NCBI GenBank assembly: GCA_034509755.1
Contig: CM067552.1
Location: forward strand, 15,285,001 to 15,349,000
Length of the DNA: 64,000 nt
Direction of reading: 5' to 3'
Origin: Anisodus tanguticus
Taxonomy: Eukaryota > Streptophyta > Magnoliopsida > Solanales > Solanaceae
Part shown: positions 25,801 to 36,799 of the stretch, in pieces
How the letters are laid out: the number at the start of each line of letters is the position of its first letter
How positions within the stretch are numbered: the first letter of the stretch is position 1
Translations under genes and position numbers: made by a program
Notes under the pieces: generated by a model
Databases searched by the model: none
Told to the model about the DNA's origin: nothing
The model's input: only the letters and a program-made list of their open reading frames with translations

Positions 25801-25953
25801 GGTAACATGGAACACATAGATGGATACAAGCAGTCCCTTATTATGTATACATTACACAACCTTAGCCCTTCTAAAAAACTCTAGAAAGAGCCTAACATCC
25901 TCCAAGATTAAACTAGATGCAGATAGGCACAGTGGATTACATGTTTAGAGACA
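22805..25953 (-). repeat. Tat/Ogre 5' LTR, copy 2
   Basis: This LTR is similar to 7,733-10,533. It is longer because it holds a SINE (about 23,774-23,936) and about 240 bases at 23,937-24,190 that are absent from copy 1. It has a series of GGGC-loop-GCCC hairpins (see findings). Matching to copy 1 ends at about 25,953, where an Athila-like sequence starts, so the true LTR end may be lost. Confidence 0.6.
23774..23936 (+). mobile_element. Au-type SINE, 5' truncated
   Basis: This is a tRNA-derived short interspersed element. A Pol III box-B-like GGGTTCAAGCC lies near 23,812. The body carries GAGGTAAGGCTGCGTACAAT and the tail GGGAGCTTAGTGCATCGG, which match the Au SINE family that is widespread in flowering plants. 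The 5' end lacks the full box A region, starting at TGGTAAAG. A TTTTAT sequence occurs on both sides and may be the target duplication. It is absent from the parallel position near 8,757, so it inserted after the two Tat copies separated. Confidence 0.8.
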
Positions 25954-27675
25954 ACTTCAAATAGTTTGCAAAGTTCACAGCGAAGTTGTTGGGCCTCGTC
26001 CAGTAGTGTTTTGGCCAGAGTGAGCGTGCCTCCACCTCTACCTCTGCCAGTGCTAGAGTCTACAGTTGCTGATACTACTACGATTGCTGAGATTTATTCC
26101 TCAGATGCCACATTACCTCGAGATGAGCCTTGCGCCTAGTGTGCCTCAGGTAGTTTTTACTCCATTGTCTTTATTTTGATACATTAGGGAAATGCATGAT
26201 TTTTTGTTTGGGGGTGCGCTATTTGATTGTATGTAGTGTAAATATACGTTTAGGACCCCTTCGACTTTTCTTTGCTATGGTTCTTTTCCCGAGAGGTTTT
26301 GTTTCTATTGAACCTGGAATGTTTAGGTTGTGTTTAGATAAAATAGAGTAATTATGACATATATGGTCTTGGTTTGAGTAACTTAAGGCATGTTCGATGA
26401 TTGATATTTGAAAAACTCCCCTCTGATATTTTTGTGATGTATACTCGGAATGTGTTGCTTAATTGACATGCTTGATTCTTTTTGTGACACTTAGTATTGG
26501 ACTACCTTGTGTGTTGAATACTTAACGGGAAAGTCAGTGTGTGAACAATCCTTATGCCAGTGTGTTGTGAGATCTTTATATATGTTCTCTTATTATATGT
26601 GCAATCTAGAACTTGCATGGTTAGTCGTGTCGTGTTTCTTAGGATAAGTTAAGCTGTGAAGTGATCTTAGACCTTGTTTGTTTGATATTGAATCCTTTTT
26701 TTCTTTTCATGAGCCTAACATGTGTACATAAAATATCCCTTGTTTCCCATTGTGAGCTTATAAGCCTGTTCTTTGACTAGTCGTGAATGAGCCGATACCC
26801 TTTGTTATGAATATCCCTATAATTTGCACCCGGTCCCTCCTTGACACTTAAAATGACAAAAAATATGCTAAAAGCCTAAGTTGGGGGTGATGTGTGAAAT
26901 ATGGAAAAATGAGGGTTTTGCCTAAAATTTAGGTAGACGTGAGTTGCCAAGGTACTGAAAACGGTGTGGTGGTTGTAAATAATGAGCAAAAATAAGAAAA
27001 ATAAAGAAGAAAATACTGAAAATTAGTACAAAAAATAGAGTAGCAAATAAACCTCACCGAGGCAACAAAAGAAAAAAAGAGAAAAATAAGATCGTAAAAA
27101 GTGAAATAAGTATAGTGTTCAAGGAGGGTAAGTCACTATTGTCCAAATATACATCCTACCCATCCCTAAGCCTACATTACAACCCTAAGAAAGTCCTGAT
27201 GTGATCACAATCGAACTGTCTGAAGTCGCAGGCATTGAAAATTAGGGCAAGCATATGGAATTTGCATGTATAGTTTGAGAACTTCGTTGTGAGTGTGAGT
27301 GTTTCTCTTATTTATAGTATTTTGTCCCATGTGTTTGTATATATGTATGTTGGGACATTATTTGGTCTAGGTGAGGGCATAAGGGTTGGTGAAGTGATTG
27401 GTTTTCCCGTAAGTTGAGATTCATGTGCACAACGGTTTCTATAGTAACTTGATGTCACTAATTGAAGCTTCATTGTTAGTTGCAATAGTTTTGAGTCATA
27501 CATCGTGTTGAGTAATAAGGATATGGGTGGATTCATGTGTTTATGAGAGATGTGCCGATAGTTAGTTGCCAAAACCACTGCAGACATTTTTACTTTGTGA
27601 TATCTAAGCATTTGTGTTAGTATTGTGTGTTGTTTTACTTGCTTGAGGACAAGAAAAGACTTTAAGTTGGGGTGT
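25954..27675 (+). other. Athila-like 3' untranslated internal region
   Basis: No intact gene is visible. A TTGCTTGAGGACAAG block and AAGTTGGGGTG just before 27,676 are typical of the polypurine end of Athila elements before the 3' LTR. A broken proline-rich plus-strand reading lies at about 25,960-26,150. The left end abuts the Tat LTR copy and is truncated. A minus-strand open frame at 27,701-27,312 has no recognisable domain. Confidence 0.5.
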
Positions 27676-28534
27676 TGATGTTTCGTACAATTACAGAACA
27701 TTTGATTCTTTTTTACTATAAGTTTTACATGTTTTAAGCAAGTCTGAGTCGTTTTGATGTGTTTTATTTATGTTTCAGGTAATTAATGTTCGGAAAGGAA
27801 ACCAAGGAAATTGAAGTAAAGTCCCCTTATTTGTGGATTGTGCGGACCCCACACATATTTTTATGGACCGTACAATTGAGCCGTAAAAGTGGAGCTGAGG
27901 TAAAAACATGAGAAGTAAGGATGGATGCCTATGATGGGGTTATACGGGCCGTATATATTTGTACGAACCCAAAAATCCAGCGTATAATCTGACCTAATGT
28001 ACGAAGATCTTGGACTGTATAATTTTATATGGACCATACTTAATTGTACGGTCCGTCGAATTTGATGACAGGGGTAGTTTTGTCTGATTTTTATTTCGAG
28101 TTTTTGACTTGTATACACTTTATAGGGTTTGTAAATTATTTTATCTTCAGTTTTAAGACTTGTATTTATAGTATCAAATACTTAGAGTATTTTGAGGCTT
28201 TCAAGAACAAGTTATCATATTTTAATCATCGTTATTCGAGTGTAAGTTTCAATGACAATTTCAAAGTTTTTTGTTATTGTTAATACCTAGAGCATAACAA
28301 CTAACCTAGCTAAGGACACAACCTTGGTTTCTTAATCATCTAAATTTAAATCAAGTCAATATAGCTGTTAAAATTACACAACTTTTTACAACCTTTATGG
28401 AATTAGAACAAAGACCTACGATAGTAAATATTTCTCACCATATTCCCTGTGGGATTCGACCCCAACCTAGCTGGGTTACTATATTAGACAACGTCCGCTT
28501 TATGCCATAACTTAGGTTTAATTTGAGCGTATCA
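27676..28534 (+). repeat. Athila-like 3' LTR
   Basis: The LTR starts TGATGTTTCG right after the polypurine tract and ends GAGCGTATCA. Before the end lies CCTGTGGGATTCGACCCC, a block that recurs near the 3' end of plant Athila LTRs. There is no primer-binding site after it, in agreement with a 3' LTR. The chromovirus LTR fragment follows directly. Confidence 0.6.
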
Positions 28535-29268
28535 GGAAACACTACCTGCTGAGGCGAATCCACTTAAAAATTCGGACATCCGTTGGGGCGAAGGAAAAAG
28601 TCGCAGAGGCGCACCCGCCCCTGCGAGAAACCTGATCGCTAAGGCGGACCGTCAGCTCATGGAAGAACCTCACTTATACAAGTCAGGCCTCTATTGAGGC
28701 AAACCCGCGGAAGTGGAAGCGACAGCGCTGAGGCGAACACCAGACACCAACAATGCCCCAAAAACATCCCAACTCTCTATCAACCACCTAAAACACTTAA
28801 GAGACCTCACAGACACAAACCAAACATGCATTCATATCAGAAAAAACACATTCCAAACCTGCTCGAGCACTCAGATTTCACGGAAATGGTCTCTAAGGCT
28901 CGGGTTTGACTAAAATCAACTCTTAAGTTCTAATTCCACAATATTGTAACTAAACCCCCAAACACACCCGGCTCCCTCGGGACCCAAACCAAAGGCTTTA
29001 CTAAATCATAAATGCCATTCCGGAGCTAATGGAACCAACAAAACTATTAATGGAGTGCATTTACCCAATAGTCAACTATGGCCAAACTCTTATATTTTCT
29101 TAACTTGGAATTTCTCAAATCTACCAAAGTGGGTCTGAAACCTATCCAATCGCCTCAGGAACTTTGTTACCCATTCCCGCATGTCACAAGAAAGTAAATA
29201 AAGACTCGTGAATGTTAATTTAAGGGTTTCTAGGAAAAATAAACAAAACGACATTTTGAGTTGTTACA
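28535..29268 (-). repeat. Chromovirus LTR fragment
   Basis: This is non-coding sequence immediately downstream, on the minus strand, of the chromodomain stop at 29,269. On the minus strand it starts TGTAACAACTC, a plausible LTR start. It is rich in GCGGAGGCG-like pieces common in Solanaceae chromovirus LTRs. It is cut on the left by the Athila-like LTR. Confidence 0.6.
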
Positions 29269-30780
29269 TCAGGTACAACTTAATAAACTTTCGTTCTCGA
29301 ACGATAAAGAAAAGGAAATACCCGGACTCTCAAATGGCTCAGGGTAGTTAGCCCGCATATTGGACTCAGTCTCCCATGTAGCCTCCTCTACTGGGCGATT
29401 CCTCCATTGTACTTTCACAGAAGCTATCTCTTTAGACCTCAACTTTCGGACCTGCCTGTCCAAAATAGCTACAGGCCCCTCCACATAATCTATATTCTAA
29501 TCAAGCATAATTGAATCCTATCTAATCACATGAAATCCATCAACAACATACTTCTTCAGCATCGACACATGGAATATAGGGTACACACCAGATAAACCAG
29601 GAGGTAAAGCCAACTCATAGGCCACATCCCCAACTCTGTCCACAATCTCAAAAGGACCAACAAAACCTCAGGCTAAGCTTGCTTTTCTTTCTGAATCTTA
29701 TCACACCCTTCATGGGTGAAAACCTTCAGAAAACGCGCTCAACAACTGTAAACTCCAACGGGCGAACCCTCCGATCTGGTTAACTCTTTGTCTACTCTGG
29801 GTTGTAAGAAGTCTATCTTTTATCAACTTAACTTTATCGAATGAATACCTTAAAAGATCAGTACCCCAAGGTCGAACCTTAAAAGCATCAAACCACCCGA
29901 CGGGAGAACGACACCTCCTACCATACAAGGCCTCAAACGGTTTCATCTCAATACTCGAATGGTAATTGTTGTTGTAAGCAAACTCTGCCAAGGGTACAAA
30001 CTGCTCCCAATGACAACCAAAGTCAATCACATAGGCTCGCGACATATCCTCGAGAACCTGAATATTCTGCTTAGACTGACTATCGATCTGAGGGTGAAAG
30101 ATTGTACTAAGCTCCACTCTAGTACCCAACTACTTCTGCATAACTGCTAAAAGTGAGAAGTGAACTACGTACCCCAATCAGAAATGATAGAAATAGGCAG
30201 CCCGTGCTATTGAACTATCTCTCGAATGTAGATCCTAGCCAACTTCTACAAATTATAAGTAGTCTGAACTGGAATGAAATGGGTGGATTTGGTCAACTTG
30301 TCCCCAATAACCCATATAACATCAAACTTGCCCAAGATACGGGGCTATCCTACCATGAAATCCATGGCAATCCGCTCAAACTTCCACTTAGGAATGGGCA
30401 TCCTCTGAAGCACATCACCAAGCCTCTGGTGCTCATATTTTACATGTTGGCAATTCAAACACTGGGACACAAACTCTACTACATCCCTCTTAATCCTGCA
30501 CCACCAATAATAATGTCTCAAGTCACGGTACATTTTCGTAGCTCCTAGGTGAATAGAGTACTTCGAACTATGGGCCTCCTCCATAATCAGTCTGGTAAAA
30601 TCACCCACTCTAGAAACACAAATCCGACCCTTGATCCTCAAAATACCATCACTATCAATCACATCCTCAAAATACCATCACTACAGATCGATCGTGTACA
30701 TGTACTCTCACATCCTCAGGTTTTTAACAAGATTAGGCTCACGATACCACTAAATCTGCCTTAACCTCATTTAGGGCATC
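29269..30780 (-). pseudogene. Chromovirus integrase and chromodomain, second copy, broken
   Basis: The minus-strand order is as follows. 30,662-30,345 has an intact-looking HHCC zinc-binding region (E-A-H-x7-H, then C-L-N-C-Q) and the first catalytic Asp (I-A-M-D-F). A stretch with several stops follows. 30,129-29,710 has A-E-F-A-Y-N-N-N-Y-H-S-S-I and P-F-E-A-L-Y-G-R-R-C-R-S-P, containing the catalytic Glu region. 29,484-29,269 has the chromodomain (S-V-K-V-Q-W-R-N-R-P-V-E-E-A-T-W-E). A short internal duplication lies near 30,650-30,690. It differs from the copy at 19,429-21,068. The upstream pol is missing. Confidence 0.8.
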
Positions 30781-32060
30781 TAGACCCATCAGGATACCCC
30801 ACTTAAGTCTCATAATAGAGTTAAGTATAAGCTACGTATTCCTTCTATCAGGCATAAATCATAAGTCTATCAGAATTCAACACCAAGTACATACAACATC
30901 AATTGCATATTAAAGTAGAAATGAATGCAATTTAGGATGATATGCATGAATGCAAGTTGGAATATGTGCTCGGTATACACACGGGGTTGTAGTAGCTGTC
31001 ATATGACCCATGGGGGACTCATGAGGGCTATATACACATCCGATCACATCGAATACTAGCTCGAGGGCTAAATATGTCATACTCAGTCATCACTCTCGTA
31101 ATCATGTACCATATCTGTTAATTTGTCTTTCTAAGCCGCTCTCAGTAATATATCAACAGTTCAATGCCAAATATAAATGAATGAATGATATGGATATCTG
31201 TACACCATGCATTAGCATAAACAATACAAGTAGTATTTATCAGTTTCTTTTCATATACTTAGATGAGATGTGGAGTGATGAATGCATGACAAGTTAAATC
31301 AGGAATATCATATCAATATGTCTACAAGCTCAAGTAAACAACAATCATACCAACCTATGCGGATTTATGCACCGCGCCCGTCGCCTGAAGGCTAAACACA
31401 TAAACTCCTTCACATGTATCCACTGGTTCATTAATTGCCCACGTTATGTACACCAATGCCCGTATTAGTTCTCTTCACCTCACTACTATGGGACACCCAA
31501 TTCCCAATTACTCTCTTTAGTTCATTATTAGCATACCAACACATAAACGCTACGCTAGAGTCTACAAAGTCTCAACTTGTCTGAATAGATCCCAAGAACT
31601 CACGTACTAGCTTTCCCCTTTCCTTGAGCCTCCTCACAAGCCCACTTTGATCAGTCATATTAATTATATGAGATTACGGTCTAACGATACTCATAATCTC
31701 CAAGTTAAATTATAAAGAAACTCCGAGTCCACATTAATAAAATATGAATTTTTCTACCCAGATAGTACCAATACATGCTAGATAGTCATAACCTCAAGTT
31801 AATTTAGTAACAAAGCCCAATTGTATTCTTAATTTCATGAATTGGCAAAAATCCTTAATTCTAATCCTAGAATTTTTTCCAATTCCCAAAAGGGTTTAAA
31901 ACATGCAATTGGTCAAGTAATTATCATCCACTAGTCTAATACATCACTAGATTACAATATCAACAACAATAATGCAATAACCAATTCACAATTCCCAATC
32001 ATAACTCTCTTATTCTCAATAAGCATTTCTCTTATTTTCCCCCATTTAGGAATCATACGT
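30781..32060. other. LTR-like sequence without genes
   Basis: I see no coding frame. Short blocks such as CGGTATACAC near 30,970 and GGGGGACTCA near 31,012 resemble Solanaceae gypsy LTR sequence. No paired LTR is visible in the window. Confidence 0.3.
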
Positions 32061-33069
32061 AGGATGACGATTAACTTAATAAAATATGAATTTTGTAGGA
32101 TCGTACTTCATTGATAGCTGGATCAGAGATTTTTAAACTTGAGGTACAATTAATAGTTAAAAAGTTCGTCAATTTGTTTTTATGTTGGCAATATTTGTGT
32201 TGAGATTTGTCATAGAATTTTGGCCAAATTAATTTTAGATTTTTTATCATCCTTATTATTTTGTGAATCACCTATTTTGTTTTTGTAGGATCTTACATCT
32301 TTGATAGCTAGATCACAAGTTTTAAGATTTGAGGCACAACTATAAGTGAAATATTCGTCAAACTTGTTGTGTTGGCACAATATTCGTCAAGCTCTTCTAT
32401 TTTTCAAAATCACCTTTTTTTATCTTACATCTTTAATAGCTTGAGGCACAACTAATAAGTAAATTTATTTTACGTCAATCTTTTTTTTGTAAATATTATT
32501 GTGATAATATATTTTATATTATTATGGATTTGGTCCATTGTAAAAAGAGTGAGAAATTGGCTATATTACCGGTTCTTTTTGTTGGATCTTACATCTTTGA
32601 TAGCTAGATCGCATGTTTGTTTAACAATCTCTGATCTAGTCGTAAGTATTGATTCGTCTTAATATGGCTGAAACAAAATGTTCACACACGCATTTTTTTA
32701 TTAATTAGAATCTTAAATTATAATTCTCTATTTAAGAGTTTTTGATGATGTCTGACTATGAGTTTGTATCCAACGCTGGATCCTCCATTATGATTTAGCA
32801 GCTAAATAATAGTCAAAATCTAAAGAATTTGAATTTAACTTATATACACAAATAATATAAAAATACTATATATACCATAAGTATAACATGTAGCATGTCG
32901 TTTGGCTTATTACTTTTAAATATACAATAATCTCTAAGCTACAAGTGTGAGCAATGTAGTTACAGATTAACGATGAAGTCGTAGTTAAGTTAAAAAAAAA
33001 GTTGTAGTGTTTGTTGTTAAATGAGGTACAAGTTTTGATCACGTGTAAAGCGCGTAAACTAAAACTAGT
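32061..33069 (+). repeat. AT-rich segment with repeated motif and a Helitron-like end
   Basis: A motif close to GGATCTTACATCTTTGATAG followed by CTAGATC recurs, in diverged form, at about 32,101, 32,289, 32,413 (partial) and 32,584. Each copy is followed by related text (a GAGGCACAACTA type in several). The right end is a short imperfect hairpin (ACGTGTAAAGCGCGT) followed by AAACTAAAACTAG and then T, the layout of a plant Helitron 3' end. No helicase is present, so it would be non-autonomous. The Helitron assignment is tentative. Confidence 0.35.
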
Positions 33070-34017
33070 ATTATATAAGAAGGATAATGTATGAAGAATC
33101 ATAAGAAAAAGAAATTCCGATTAATCATGAAAAGACTTGTAATTAAAGAAATCATAAAGAATCTGTTAACACTCAAAAATACTTTTAGTGTTTCCGAATC
33201 AAGTGGCAGCCGAAGGTGAAAATCTCAAAATGAGCAGGCAACAGAGTTCTAAGCCGATAACCGAACTAACTCGTAGCCGAATCTATTAGTCCTAGCCCTC
33301 GGCTAGAAAAGCTCCACTGGCTATTTCGGTAACCTGGGCGAATCATAATTCCGAGGAACGACTGGGACCCACACATATTTGAACGCCTCGAAGACCAAGT
33401 CAAAGCACCTTCTAGACCCCAAGAAATGGAAACAAACCGTCAACAGCTAGAAGGAGGTGCCTTCGGTCATGTGAGAGGAAATCAAGGAGCAAAAACCGGC
33501 ACCACCTCCTCATAGTTGGCTAGTGGATTTAGTGAGCGATTTAGTGGCTAACATAGGAGGATCACGTTTTATTTCTTGTAGTATAAATGTAAGATTACTT
33601 GTACAAAATAAACACAACACCATCAATCAAAAATATGATTTTTACATATCTTCATTCTATCTTTATTGCGTTTATTGCACTCTAGCTGTATTTATATTTC
33701 TTACCACTTAGTTTACTCAATCACCATCTTAACGCTTTCTGAAGTAGTTGGGGAACCCATTGCTGAAAGTTAGAGTTTTGCTTCCGGCCCAAATCACTTA
33801 GTTAAGGAATCAATTTGTCATCCGATAAAACGGCAAAAATTTCGAAGGGAAACAGAATCCTAGCTAATAGAATCTTGTGAACTGCTATTGGAGCTTGGGC
33901 ATATCTTCTAAATTGATGATACAATAATCATCAGCATCACTAATTGATATATTCTTAACTACCACCTCTACATCCAACTCTCCCTTTGAGGCATTATTTT
34001 GGCAAATCTTTAGACTT
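33070..34017. other. No gene seen
   Basis: The stretch has higher GC than its neighbours at 33,190-33,520 and then becomes AT-rich. Composition and a TATAAAT near 33,585 suggest LTR-type sequence, but no partner repeat or coding domain is visible. Confidence 0.25.
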
Positions 34018-34383
34018 GTGGAAGTCTTGTGCTCGGGAGGATTAGGAATAAAAAAGATTTCTTGTTATGAAGGTAATTTCCCTAATTTAGCACTCTTGTG
34101 CTGGACCTGTAATTTGTATATTGCACCTCCTAGTAAAGAGTCGGGAAAGAAATTATGTGCCTTAAACACCTCAAAACGAAGACGAACCACCTTTCCTTCC
34201 GGAACAAAGAGTGCAAACTTTGATATCCATATAACATTGTTGGAATCTATGATTTTCTTAGATCGGGGCGTGATTGTTGCTTGGTGTTATAAGTGGTATT
34301 CATCGATGGAAAATTTCACGTACAATTCTCCAATTGTTTTTGTATCAAAACAAGCAGATTTACGCACACATACAATAATCTAG
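34018..34383 (+). other. Orphan 121-residue open frame
   Basis: The frame is open for 121 codons with several Cys and no domain, signal peptide or membrane segment that I recognise. It has no neighbouring gene and no clear promoter. Length alone does not make it a gene in this AT-rich context. It is recorded because it is one of the few open frames outside identifiable elements. Confidence 0.15.
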
Positions 34384-34535
34384 TATGTTTTTTGCCTGAG
34401 GATCTCTCCATGGTGATATATAACCCACACTAGAAGGAAGGAAAATAAGTAATGGCGATTTCTTAGGGTAATATATATAACCCTCATATATATATATAAA
34501 AGCTCAATGGATTTTCCTTAAATGGAAGATGTATG

Positions 34536-34800
34536 TGTTCATGTTTAAGGCCTCATTTCTTTGCACGTAATTCAGATCTGAATCTGAATTATTCAGATCT
34601 GAATCTGAATTATTCAGATCTGAATCTGAATTATTCAGATCTGAATCTGAATTATTCAGATCTGAATCTGAATTATTCAGATCTGAATCTGAATTATTCA
34701 GATCTGAATCTGAATTATTCAGATCTTATCTCTTTAAGTGCACGAATTTGTTTTCTTTAAGATTTTACCACATATTCAGTCTTAAAAAATCTTATTTGAT
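34536..34800. mobile_element. MITE-like segment around a perfect tandem repeat
   Basis: The left part starts AAGGCCTCATTTCTTTGCAC, which resembles ends of small hAT-type elements of Solanaceae. The right side has a loosely inverted TGCACGAATTTG region near 34,739. Between them lies the 21-bp repeat array. The boundaries and any target duplication could not be fixed, so this is tentative. Confidence 0.35.
34571..34726 (+). repeat. Perfect 21-bp tandem repeat, 7.4 copies
   Basis: The unit TTCAGATCTGAATCTGAATT plus A starts at 34,571 and recurs every 21 bp, with seven identical full copies and a 9-bp partial. Each unit holds the palindrome TTCAGATCTGAA, and neighbouring units give a second inverted repeat, ATCTGAAT-T-ATTCAGAT. 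The array can fold into hairpins throughout. In one frame it reads as a heptapeptide repeat, but there is no sign that it is translated. Confidence 0.95.
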
Positions 34801-36616
34801 CAGATCTGGGATGAAATCTTAAGACTTTAATATGCTTTTTTTTAATTATTAGTTTTCATGCTACACGTGTAATTCATATCAATTATCATAAAATGTGTAT
34901 TAGTAAAAAAAAAAATATACCGTAAACTTGTATTTGAACCAGATTACACGCTCTTGGGAATATGATAAACGTAATTGTTCTCAAAATATACTTAATATGT
35001 TAAGTTATATCATAGTTGATATATTCAAGAGATGATACTATAGTAATTAATTATCCAATATTTATATCACCAGTAGAAAGTTCGTTTGCGCTTCACACAG
35101 TTATTATAATCCGCTTAAACTTATGAAATGATCTTTACTTTTTTTAATTTCTATATAAAACCTCTTTGAGGTGGAGGACAATTTAGCAAAGGCATGTACC
35201 AATAGTATATATTACATCATTAAGAGGAATGATGGATCCAATCCACTAAAAAGTTAACCTTCTTAGCTGTGGAAGCAGTAATCGGTCCAAGCTTCTTTCC
35301 ATCATGGGGATTTCTTCTTATTCCGTCCGTTCTGGACTCTTTCATTAGGTAAGGGAAGAAGGGGCTTCAATCAGAGAATGGAATTCAATCTTGAAATGGG
35401 CGGCCAGATTTCAAAAAAATGGGCTTCATTTTTAAGCTTTATAGATAGAGCCAATCATTAATTCCCAATCGTGGGGTGAACGGAATCCGATACATAAATC
35501 AGTTAACAAAAGAATAGAAAATTAAGCACAAAATTAAGCTCTCGAAAAGGAACAAAATCAATTTTAACATGTGGAACCTGATTCATAGGTAGTTTCAATA
35601 TTTGTTCAATTCTATCATAAAAAAATGCCTTTTTTCTTTTTAATTATAAAATAACGATAAATTAGAAAAGTGTAAAAAAACTGAAAAGCTTCCAACCTAA
35701 ATTAACAGGAAAGGATCATAACACCTCAATGACCTCATAATGGAAGAAAATCAGGATAAGATGGGCAAAATATAATGTATTAATAAATAATCTCCATCTA
35801 AACGTGAATACTATACTCACTCTTTATGAATATATACATATAATATTTTTGACACAATGAGGATATTATGTGGCCTTTTTTAAAGCACCTAATAATTTGC
35901 TAATCCTTATGACTAGAAGAACTTTTCTTCTGTGAAAACATACCAATTTATTGCCACTAAACAATGTTGACATGCACTAATGTTGACATAATAATCTGAG
36001 CTATTCAATCGTGGCTTCTCCATTGTTTCAAAACATCAAAAATACAGTATCCATATCCAAAAACCAAATTGGAAGTTCACAATGCAAATTTCATCGTCTA
36101 AGTAAGAGAATTTGACGCTAAAAGAAAAGCAGAAAGGGGAAGAAAATAAAGCAGGATTCAACAGTATACCACGATGAAAGAGAAGAAGATCGCTTTACAC
36201 TAAAGTGTTGGTGTTGAATTCTTATGTACTCCTTAGAAGCTTGAAGACAGTTGTCTAGTATGGAGATGTCGAGTATGGCCTTGCCGGCATTCCATATGAT
36301 GTTTTTACATGTATGATGGCCTTGTCGGTCTTGGCAGGTATATTTTGTTAGGTCATTTTCTGCTTGCAGGTTGTTACACAACTATTTATGAGAAGCTTTG
36401 ATCGTTCCGTAAGACCTTGTTCCTTTCTACTTGACGTTCTTTATTTTTCTCGGTTTTTACCCCACAGAGCGGTAGCTTGCTTCCTTAGCACTTGCGGCTT
36501 CAATCGAGATTGCCTCGGCTTCTTAGGCACATGAGGAACCGGCCTAACATCTTTTCAATCAAAATTTCAATCAAAGACAAGTTATACTAAGGCGTCCAGA
36601 AGAAGATGCAATTAAT
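34801..36616. other. No gene seen
   Basis: The sequence is AT-rich. A somewhat GC-richer patch at 35,225-35,480 differs in base use from its flanks and may be organelle-derived like the segment near 36,700, but I cannot name its source. Confidence 0.3.
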
Positions 36617-36799
36617 TTGATGAGAAATAAAAAAGGAATATCGAAAGTTCGAGTGGATGAAGTTGAAGTGATCGCCTTTCATATCGAGCCATGTACTATA
36701 ATCGGACACTTCCATCGTGCTATGAACGGACAATTCCAGAGAAACGGTAAGATATGGGTAAGAGTTCTCGCAGAAAGTGGGTTGAAGCAATACCAATAG
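36617..36799 (+). pseudogene. rpl16: Mitochondrial rpl16-like fragment (nuclear insert)
   Basis: The second half reads T-I-I-G-H-F-H-R-A-M-N-G-Q-F-Q-R-N-G-K-I, followed by W-V-R-V-L-A. This matches the rRNA-binding core of plant mitochondrial ribosomal protein L16. Just upstream, in a different frame, the DNA reads R-L-S-Y-R-A, the residues that precede this core in L16. A frameshift with loss of a few codons therefore separates the two. Nothing of the remainder of rpl16 is seen in frame. It is a pseudogene inside nuclear repeats, most simply explained by transfer of mitochondrial DNA. Chloroplast L16 is a less likely source. Confidence 0.65.

Noticed and set aside
34533..34760. Protein with a repeated S-D-L-N-L-N-Y heptapeptide
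   Set aside because: It is only the 21-bp DNA repeat read in one frame; 21 is divisible by three, so any stop-free frame stays open.
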